A stretch of DNA of 64,000 nucleotides, taken from contig DAOMFL010000012.1 in assembly GCA_035429805.1 (NCBI GenBank), positions 5,458 to 69,457 on the forward strand, in the 5' to 3' direction. Shown one piece after another: positions 56,719-64,000 of this stretch (the first letter of the stretch is position 1; each line of letters opens with the position of its first letter). A program made the position numbers and the translations under genes. The DNA comes from JALORV01 sp035429805 (GTDB lineage Bacteria; Pseudomonadota; Gammaproteobacteria; Burkholderiales; Burkholderiaceae_F). The notes beneath the pieces are model-generated. The model ran no database searches. It was not told the origin of the DNA and was given only the letters and a program-made list of their open reading frames with translations.

Positions 56719-58761
56719 CTAGCCGGTCATGCCGTGGTGTCTCAAAAGGGCGTCGATCGTCGGTTTGCGGCCGCGGAAGGCGACGAACGACTGCATCGCC
56801 GGGCGGCTGCCACCGACGGCGAGGATTTCGTCGCGGAACCGCTGGCCCGTGGCCGGGTTGAGCACGCCTTCCTCCTCGAACGCCGCGTACGCGTCGGCCG
56901 ACAGCACTTCAGCCCACTTGTAGCTGTAATAGCCTGCCGCGTAGCCGCCGGCGAAGATGTGCGAGAAAGAGTGCGGAAAACGGTTGTATTCGGGAGGGAC
57001 CAGGACCGCCACTTCGCGGCGGACCGAGTCGAGCAGTTCCTGGATCTGCTGAACCTCCTGCGGCGCCGGACCGGAGTGCAGCAGCAGATCGAAAAGGGAA
57101 AACTCGAGCTGCCGCACCGTGTAGTAACCGGTCTGGAAGTTGCGGGCGGCGACCATGCGCTCGTAAAGCGCGCGCGGCAGCTTCTCGCCGGTCTCGACGT
57201 GGCCGGTCAGCAGCTGCAGGACTTCCCACTCCCAGGCGAAGTTCTCCATGAACTGGCTCGGCAGTTCGACGGCGTCCCATTCGACACCGCGAATGCCGGC
57301 CACCGACGGCTCATCGACGCGGGTCAGCATGTGATGCAGGCCGTGGCCGAACTCATGGAACAGGGTCAGGACCTCGTCGTGCCTGAATGTGGCGGGCCGG
57401 CCGCCGACCGGCCGCGAGAAATTGCAGGTCAGATAGGACACCGGAGTCGCGAGTCCTGATCGCCGCCCGCGACGGCTGCGCGCGTCGTCCTGCCAGGCTC
57501 CGCCCTGCTTGTTGTCGCGGGCGTACAGGTCCAGGTAGAACTGACCGATGAGTTCACCGCGCAGGGACTCGATGCGGTAGAAGCGCACGTCCGGGTGCCA
57601 GGTGGGCGCGGCTTCTTCACGGATCGCCACGCCGAACAGCGTCTCGATGACCTTGAACAGCCCGCCCAGGACGCGCGGTTCTGCGAAATACAGCTTCAGT
57701 TCCTGGTCCGAGTACGCATAGCGGGCCTCGCGCAGCTTCTCGCTGGCGTAGCTGAAGTCCCATGGCTTGAGCTCCGCGATGCCGAGCTGCGTGGCGGCAA
57801 AGCTGCGCAGCTCGTCAACATCGTGCTGCGCGTACGGCCGCGCCCGGGTGCCGAGCTCGCGCAGGAACTGCAGCACGTCATCGGGCGACTCGGCCATCTT
57901 CGGCACCAGCGACAGGTGCGAGAACGCCGGGTAGCCGAGCAGCTGCGCGTTCTCCTGCCGCAGCCGCAGCAGTTCCACCATCAGCGGGCCGTTGTCCCAG
58001 TCCGGCCTGCCGAACTCGGAGGCCCGCGTGACGTAGGCGCGATAAAGGCTTTCCCGCAATGAGCGGTCGTCCGCGTAGTCCATCACCGCCGAGTAGCTCG
58101 GGTACTGCAGCGTGATCTTGAAGCCTGCCTTGCCGTCGGCTTCGGCCGCCTCGCGGAACATCTGGATCGCATCGTCGTGCACACCGGCGAGTTTCGAGGC
58201 GTCGGTAAGCACGAGGCCGAACGCGTGAGTGGCATCGAGCAGATTCTCGGCAAACCGCGTCGAGACCTGGGATTCGCGTTCACGCACGGCTTTGAAGCGC
58301 TGCTTGTCGGGCGCGGCCAGTTCGGCACCGCCGAGACGGAAATCGCGTAGTTCGTTTTCAACGATCCTGCGGCGGGCCGCCGGCCACGAAGTGAAGTCCG
58401 GCGCCGCCGCGAGCGCCTTGAAGCGTGCGTAGAGCTCTTCGTTCTGCGACAGCTCGGTCCAGAACGCCGTGACGCGCGGCAGGCTGGCGTTGTACTGCGC
58501 GCGCAGTTCCGGCGTATCGACGACGGCGTTCATGTGGGAAACCGCGCTCCAGGACCGCGACAGCCTGTCGGTCGCTTCGTCGAGCGGCTCGACGACTGTG
58601 TCCCAGGTGGCAGGAGTCCCGCTGAGCGATGCCTGCGCCACAGCGGCGCGCGCTTCTTCCAGCAGCGCGTCGATCGCCGGCGTTACGTGCTCGGGCCGGA
58701 TGCGATCGAATGGCGTGAGGCCGCCAAAATCGAGCAGCGGGTTATCGGGCTGTTCCATCAT
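56719..58761 (-). CDS. prlC: Oligopeptidase A (M3 metallopeptidase)
   Basis: The 680-residue cytoplasmic zinc peptidase has the M3 motif F-H-E-F-G-H-G-L-H-H near residue 470 and the downstream glutamate in E-L-P-S-Q-F-M-E-N. It degrades signal peptides and other short peptides. Two consecutive ATG codons (58761 and 58758) are possible starts. It follows folD by 37 bp, the usual folD-prlC arrangement in betaproteobacteria. Confidence 0.95.
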   Translation of the reverse strand: MMEQPDNPLLDFGGLTPFDRIRPEHVTPAIDALLEEARAAVAQASLSGTPATWDTVVEPLDEATDRLSRSWSAVSHMNAVVDTPELRAQYNASLPRVTAFWTELSQNEELYARFKALAAAPDFTSWPAARRRIVENELRDFRLGGAELAAPDKQRFKAVRERESQVSTRFAENLLDATHAFGLVLTDASKLAGVHDDAIQMFREAAEADGKAGFKITLQYPSYSAVMDYADDRSLRESLYRAYVTRASEFGRPDWDNGPLMVELLRLRQENAQLLGYPAFSHLSLVPKMAESPDDVLQFLRELGTRARPYAQHDVDELRSFAATQLGIAELKPWDFSYASEKLREARYAYSDQELKLYFAEPRVLGGLFKVIETLFGVAIREEAAPTWHPDVRFYRIESLRGELIGQFYLDLYARDNKQGGAWQDDARSRRGRRSGLATPVSYLTCNFSRPVGGRPATFRHDEVLTLFHEFGHGLHHMLTRVDEPSVAGIRGVEWDAVELPSQFMENFAWEWEVLQLLTGHVETGEKLPRALYERMVAARNFQTGYYTVRQLEFSLFDLLLHSGPAPQEVQQIQELLDSVRREVAVLVPPEYNRFPHSFSHIFAGGYAAGYYSYKWAEVLSADAYAAFEEEGVLNPATGQRFRDEILAVGGSRPAMQSFVAFRGRKPTIDALLRHHGMTG

Positions 58762-58798
58762 GAATCTGCGAGCCGGCAGCGGTGGATCGGGGTTCGTG

Positions 58799-59659
58799 CT
58801 ACTTCAGCAGCCCGGCGCGGCGCTCGGCCGCCTCGACCGTGTTGACGAGCAGCATCGTGATCGTCATCGGGCCGACGCCACCGGGCACCGGCGAAATCCA
58901 GCCGGCCACCTCGCGCACGGCCGCGAAGTCGACATCGCCGGCGAGCTTGCCCTCCGGAGTGCGGTTGGTGCCGACATCGATGACGACGGCGCCGGGCTTC
59001 ACCATGTCGGCCGTCACAAGGTTGCGCCGGCCGACAGCCGCGACCAGGATGTCGGCCTGGCGCGTGATCGCGGCGAGGTCGCGCGTGCGGCTGTGGGCGA
59101 TCGTTACTGTCGCGTTGGCGGCGAGCAGCAGCATCGCCATCGGTTTGCCGACCATGTTCGAGCGACCGAGCACGACAGCGTGCTTGCCCTCGACTGCGAC
59201 GCCGGTCGCTTCGAGCATCTTCATCACGCCGTAGGGAGTGCATGAGCGGAAGTGCGGCACACCCATCAGCGTAAGACCGGCGTTGGTCGCATGCAGTCCG
59301 TCCACGTCCTTGTCGAAGGCGATCGCCTCGACGATGTGCTGCGCATCGAGATGGGCGGGCAGCGGAAGCTGCACCAGGATGCCGTGCACCTCGGGGTCGG
59401 CGTTGAGTTGCTCGATGCGCGCCAGCAGCTCGGCCTCGGATGTCCCCGCCGGAAGGTGATCGGCAAAGGAGCGGATACCGGCGTCCTCGCAGGCCTGGAT
59501 CTTGTTGCGGACGTAGACGGCCGAGGCCGGGTCGTCGCCGACCAGCACGACCGCCAGGCCGGGCACCTGCCCGGCTTCCTTCGCGCGGGCAATGCGCGGC
59601 GCGAGACCGGCGCGTATGGAAGCGGCAAGGGCCTTGCCGTCGATGAGACGCGCCGTCAT
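58799..59659 (-). CDS. folD: Methylenetetrahydrofolate dehydrogenase/cyclohydrolase
   Basis: The 286-residue bifunctional enzyme has Y-V-R-N-K-I-Q-A-C (catalytic Lys), V-Q-L-P-L-P-A-H-L-D, and G-R-S-N-M-V-G-K-P-M in the NADP fold. It interconverts methylene-, methenyl- and formyl-tetrahydrofolate for one-carbon metabolism. It is transcribed leftward with prlC. Confidence 0.97.
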   Translation of the reverse strand: MTARLIDGKALAASIRAGLAPRIARAKEAGQVPGLAVVLVGDDPASAVYVRNKIQACEDAGIRSFADHLPAGTSEAELLARIEQLNADPEVHGILVQLPLPAHLDAQHIVEAIAFDKDVDGLHATNAGLTLMGVPHFRSCTPYGVMKMLEATGVAVEGKHAVVLGRSNMVGKPMAMLLLAANATVTIAHSRTRDLAAITRQADILVAAVGRRNLVTADMVKPGAVVIDVGTNRTPEGKLAGDVDFAAVREVAGWISPVPGGVGPMTITMLLVNTVEAAERRAGLLK

Positions 59660-59723
59660 GGCTTTCGACCTTTCTTCGCTGGCATCCTTGGGAAGCCGCG
59701 AAGTTTACCGGCGCGAGTCCTGG

Positions 59724-60350
59724 CTACTGGCGCAGTCCGCCGCCCGCCAGCACGGTGCGCATCAGGTCGGCGACAGTGTTGGCGTTCAGCTTGTCCATGA
59801 TGTTGGCGCGGTGCGCCTCGACCGTCTTGATCGAGATGCCGAGATCGTCGGCGATCTGCTTGTTGAGTCGACCGGCGACGATGCGCTCCAGCACCTGCTG
59901 TTCGCGCGGCGTGAGCCGGGCCATCAGTGCCTCGCTGAGCCTGCGATGCTCGCTTTCGGTCGCACGGCTGCGTGCCTCGCCCAGCATCCGCTCGACCAGT
60001 GACTTCAGCGCCGTCTGGTCGAAGGGCTTCTCGATGAAGTCGACCGCCCCTTTCTTCATCGTCGACACTGCCATCGGCACGTCGCCGTGACCGGTGATGA
60101 AAATGACGGGGTACGTCACCTTGCGGGCGATCAGTTCGTCCTGCAGCTCGAGGCCGCTCATGCCGGGCATGCGCACGTCGATGATCGCCACGGCGATCGC
60201 GTCCGGGTCATAGCCGGCAAGAAATTTCTCGGCGCTGTCGAAGCCGATCACGCGGTAGCGGCTCGCCTCGAGCAGCCATTGCAGCGAGTCACGCACGGCG
60301 TCGTCGTCGTCGACGACGTAGACCACGCCCAGAACATCATCGGAGTTCAT
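59724..60350 (-). CDS. FixJ/LuxR-type response regulator
   Basis: The 208-residue regulator has a receiver domain with D-D-D acidic triad (V-D-D-D-D), phosphoacceptor Asp in I-I-D-V-R-M-P-G and K-P-F, and a C-terminal LuxR helix-turn-helix (L-T-P-R-E-Q-Q-V-L-E, then K-T-V-E-A-H-R-A-N-I). It is the FixJ/TtrR/DctR type. It starts inside the stop of the sensor kinase gene (overlap 60347-60350), so the pair is translated together. Its target promoter is not evident; aceE divergent from the pair is a candidate. Confidence 0.92.
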   Translation of the reverse strand: MNSDDVLGVVYVVDDDDAVRDSLQWLLEASRYRVIGFDSAEKFLAGYDPDAIAVAIIDVRMPGMSGLELQDELIARKVTYPVIFITGHGDVPMAVSTMKKGAVDFIEKPFDQTALKSLVERMLGEARSRATESEHRRLSEALMARLTPREQQVLERIVAGRLNKQIADDLGISIKTVEAHRANIMDKLNANTVADLMRTVLAGGGLRQ

Positions 60351-62827
60351 TGCTGTTGCTTCGCCTCGGAGTGCCGCGCATTCTCGTCGACCGCCGCGGC
60401 GGTCGCAAGCGGAAGCGTGAATCGGAAGATGGTTCCGCCTTCAGGGTTTTCCTCCAGTGCCAGACGGCCCTGGTGGAATTCAACGATCGAGCGGCAGATG
60501 TTGAGACCCATGCCCATGCCGTCGGACTTGGTGCTGAAGAACGGCTGGAACAGGTTCTCGCGGTGCTCGGCCGGCACGCCACAGCCGCGGTCGACGACGG
60601 CGAACTCGGCCATCTCGTCGACGCGCCGCACAGTGACGTCGATGCGGCGCTTCGCGGCGTCGGCCATGGCGTCGATCGCATTCTTCAGCAGGTTCAGCAG
60701 CAGCTGCTCGACGAGGATCGGGTCGACATCGAGCGGCGGCAGGTCGGCCGGCACGTGGGTGCGGATCGCAATCTGCTTCTTCGCCGCTTCGATCTCCGCG
60801 AAGCCGATCGCATCCTCGACGATGCGGCTGGCCGGCGTGGGACGACGACGCGGCTCGGCACGCTTCACGAACTCGCGGATGCGACGGATGATGTTGCCGG
60901 CCCGCTGCGCCTGTCCGGCCGTCTTTTCCAGCGCCGGCAACAGGTCGGCGGGGCTGAAATTGCCGTCGCGCAGGCGGGATACCGTGCCGAGGCTGTAGTT
61001 GCTGATCGCCGTGAGCGGCTGGTTCAGTTCGTGCGCCAGCGACGAGGCCATTTCGCCCATCGTCATCAGCCGTGAGGTCAGCGCGACCTTCTCCTGCTGC
61101 TGGCGGACGATCTCCTCCGTGGCCTTGCGATCGCTGATATCGGATGCGATCTGCAGCCGCACCTCGCGCCCGTCGACCCAGCGGATCTCGCGGGTGCGCA
61201 CGTCGAACCAGCGCTTGAGCGTCTCGTCGTAGGCCTCGCCGGCGACTCCGCCGCCATGGGCCGCCAGCGCCTCCTGCAGCCGGCGATGTCCGACGGGATC
61301 GGCGCCGTACAGCGTGCGGTAGCCGCGGTTGGCGAACAGCAGTTCGCCCGGCTGGTCCGCGGTGCCGGGCGCGACCACCGACACCGCATCGTCGAGCGAC
61401 TGCAGCACGGTCGTGAAACGCTCATGTGCCGCGGCAAGCTGCTCGCTGATGCGCTTGGGCTCGGTGATGTCGGCCATGGCGATCATCCAGCCCAGCTGTT
61501 CGCCGTCGTCCGACAGCAGGGGAGAGACGTACATGCGCGCGTCGAAGAGCGACCCGTCGCGCCGCAGCACCTTGAGTTCGATCCCGCTCGCGGGCGTCTC
61601 GCCCTTCAGCAACCCGTTCAGGGCCGTCTGGTGTTCCGCAAACTGGCCCGGCGGCCAGTACGGAAACGGCGCGCTGTGGCCGACGAGATCACCCTCGTGC
61701 CAGCCTGTCATCTGGCAGAACGCCGCGTTTACGTGGCGCAGCACGCCCAGGCGGTCGACGACGGCGAGCCCGGTGGCCAGCGAATCCTCCATGGCGCGCC
61801 GGAACGCGGTTTCGGCGCGCAACGTGCGCTCGACACGGGCCTGGCGCGCGTCGCGCCGAACCAGCGCGATCAGAGTGGCGAGGATCGCCAGCGTCAGTCC
61901 TGCTACGACCCACGCGAGCCCGCTGCCGAGCAGTGGCGAGCGGATGCGGTAGGCCGACGACTCCAGCGTGATGCCGTCCGGCAGCAGGTACAGGGGGACC
62001 GCATAGACGAGTGCGTCGTCAGGCGTCTCGCTTGCAGTGGTCGACGCGAGCGTGGCGCCGGCGTCGTTGAGCAGGCTCACCCGGTATCGAAGCGCGACGT
62101 CCGGCGCGACCGAGTAGCGCAGCAGTTCCGGCAGCGAGACGCGCGCCACGACCGCGCCGACATAGCGGTCGTCCGCAAACACCGGCGCGACGAGGTCGGT
62201 GAACGGTCCGCCATTGTCCGGGCCCGCCGGTCCGGCCGGATCGTCATAGACGGGAGAGAAGAACGCCGAATGCGCTTCGCGGGCGTGGTTGATCGCGGCG
62301 ACCACGCGTTCCTCCGTCAGCTCGGTGCTCGGCGGACGGACGGCCTCGCCGAGCGGGCCCGGGGAGGCGGCGGACCAGATGACCTTCGCGGCGCTGTCGA
62401 CCAGCGCCATGTGGACCACCTCGGGCTTGGCCATCATCGCTTCGCGCGCGGCCGTCATGAAACTGCGCTGCGGCCGATAGGCCGCCGTGGCGTCACGCGC
62501 GAGAGCGTTCGCCGCCTCGCTGATGGCCTGCAGCCGCAGCGCGATCGACTGCGCCAGCGTGTCGGTGTCCCGGTGCAGCGCGTCGCGCTGCATGGCGCGA
62601 TCCTCGTTGAGCAGGAAGTAGCCGATGCCGGCGATCAGCGCGACGACGAGGGCAATCGCCACCAGCGGAGCAAAGCGCGCGAGTTCGAAACGCCCGGACT
62701 GGGCGCGTGCCAGCCGGTCGAACGCCAGCTGCACCGCGTCGGGGGGTGGCGTCGAAGTGGAGGTAGGCTTGGCGGCGGCTGGCACGGGCGTGCTCGCAGG
62801 ATGGCCCTTCGACGCTCGGGCGCGCAT
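60347..62827 (-). CDS. Membrane sensor histidine kinase with periplasmic and PAS domains
   Basis: The 826-residue kinase has an N-terminal helix (about 50-72), a periplasmic domain of about 230 residues (dCache/DctB-like), a second helix (about 300-323), two PAS domains (about 345-460 and 465-570), an H-box S-S-L-A-H-E-L-N-Q-P-L-T-A-I-S-N, and an ATPase domain ending G-T-I-F-R-F. The H-box type matches FixL/DctB kinases that pair with FixJ-like regulators, as encoded downstream. A dicarboxylate or small-molecule ligand is plausible from architecture. It is divergent from aceE across 191 bp. Confidence 0.92.
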   Translation of the reverse strand: MRARASKGHPASTPVPAAAKPTSTSTPPPDAVQLAFDRLARAQSGRFELARFAPLVAIALVVALIAGIGYFLLNEDRAMQRDALHRDTDTLAQSIALRLQAISEAANALARDATAAYRPQRSFMTAAREAMMAKPEVVHMALVDSAAKVIWSAASPGPLGEAVRPPSTELTEERVVAAINHAREAHSAFFSPVYDDPAGPAGPDNGGPFTDLVAPVFADDRYVGAVVARVSLPELLRYSVAPDVALRYRVSLLNDAGATLASTTASETPDDALVYAVPLYLLPDGITLESSAYRIRSPLLGSGLAWVVAGLTLAILATLIALVRRDARQARVERTLRAETAFRRAMEDSLATGLAVVDRLGVLRHVNAAFCQMTGWHEGDLVGHSAPFPYWPPGQFAEHQTALNGLLKGETPASGIELKVLRRDGSLFDARMYVSPLLSDDGEQLGWMIAMADITEPKRISEQLAAAHERFTTVLQSLDDAVSVVAPGTADQPGELLFANRGYRTLYGADPVGHRRLQEALAAHGGGVAGEAYDETLKRWFDVRTREIRWVDGREVRLQIASDISDRKATEEIVRQQQEKVALTSRLMTMGEMASSLAHELNQPLTAISNYSLGTVSRLRDGNFSPADLLPALEKTAGQAQRAGNIIRRIREFVKRAEPRRRPTPASRIVEDAIGFAEIEAAKKQIAIRTHVPADLPPLDVDPILVEQLLLNLLKNAIDAMADAAKRRIDVTVRRVDEMAEFAVVDRGCGVPAEHRENLFQPFFSTKSDGMGMGLNICRSIVEFHQGRLALEENPEGGTIFRFTLPLATAAAVDENARHSEAKQQQ

Positions 62828-62909
62828 ATTATCGGGGCCGCGACCACCGACTGATCCGGTGCGGCGTGCCAGATTGCTTATTTCGTATAGTAAAAATCAA
62901 TCTCGCCAT

Positions 62910-62938
62910 TTGAAAGGCCCGCACAAAGCTGTTATCGT
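62910..62938 (+). promoter_or_regulatory. Candidate aceE promoter
   Basis: TTGAAA (62910-62915), 17 bp, and TATCGT (62933-62938) form the best sigma-70-like pair upstream of aceE. Transcription from here would start near 62945 and give a leader of about 75 nt containing the hairpin at 62958-62988. A second -10-like TATAGT at 62886-62891 lacks a -35. Confidence 0.45.
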
Positions 62939-62957
62939 GATTCCGACAAGAAGAGCA

Positions 62958-62988
62958 GGCCGCGCCGATGTCGCGCGGCCGATTTTTT
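62958..62988 (+). terminator. Terminator-like hairpin in the aceE leader
   Basis: GGCCGCGC (62958-62965), a 7-nt loop and GCGCGGCC (62973-62980) form a perfect 8-bp GC stem followed by GA and six T residues (62983-62988), 30 nt before the aceE ATG. No plus-strand gene lies upstream for it to terminate, so an attenuation role for aceE is likely. Confidence 0.75.
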
Positions 62989-63018
62989 CGAGGCCGCTGC
63001 AACGGCCAGGAGACACCG

Positions 63019-64000
<982 letters not shown>

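Overview
The window is about 64 kb of GC-rich DNA, densely coding in the usual bacterial way. Gene content and order point to a betaproteobacterium of the Burkholderiales/Rhodocyclales type: glnA-DUF4124-ntrB-ntrC, spoT-rpoZ-gmk-yicC, kinase-PP2C-rph-rdgB-hemW, and xth-(DUF4124/glutaredoxin)x2-prlC-folD-two-component pair-aceE. No insertion sequence, integrase, CRISPR array or rRNA gene was seen.

Region 1 (1-14.6 kb) is an arsenic island built outward from a 382-bp divergent spacer near 8.7-9.06 kb. Leftward run: a Tat-exported molybdopterin oxidoreductase with the active-site residue pattern of respiratory arsenate reductase/anaerobic arsenite oxidase (ArrA/ArxA), its four-cluster Fe-S partner and a TorD-type chaperone, then a DUF2798 protein, a TauE/SafE exporter, an FmdE-domain protein, an ArsP-like permease, a metallo-beta-lactamase-fold protein with a degenerate metal site, and a tiny CxxC thioredoxin-like protein. 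Rightward run: a second permease-thioredoxin pair, then arsR-arsI-arsN2-arsC-arsM-acr3. Together these could respire or oxidise arsenic and also reduce, methylate, demethylate and export it.

Region 2 (14.65-21.44 kb) is the phosphate regulon pstSCAB-phoU-phoB-phoR behind a clear Pho box. Because arsenate enters through phosphate carriers, its position beside the arsenic genes is probably functional. Three tRNA genes (Pro, Arg, His) follow.

Region 3 (21.8-30.3 kb) is the accessory part. A plus-strand unit encodes a metzincin-like protease, a caspase-like peptidase, a 560-residue unknown and a 171-residue unknown. A minus-strand unit encodes an orphan Hcp (type VI secretion tube protein), a SAM methyltransferase with a regulatory domain, and a 209-residue unknown. 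A lone SGNH hydrolase with a very basic N-terminus follows. This is the best candidate for an undescribed system.

Region 4 (30.3-64 kb) is mostly housekeeping: fumC, greB, spoT, rpoZ, gmk, yicC, a Ser/Thr kinase and PP2C phosphatase, rph, rdgB, hemW, then glnA behind a sigma-54 promoter with three evenly spaced NtrC sites, ntrB, ntrC, an RND efflux adaptor and pump, a membrane-anchored Bro-N-like protein, an isoprenylcysteine-methyltransferase-like protein, GNATs, a beta-propeller protein, exonuclease III, two glutaredoxin-like paralogs, oligopeptidase A, folD, a FixL/FixJ-type pair, and the first 327 codons of aceE, whose leader carries a terminator-like hairpin.
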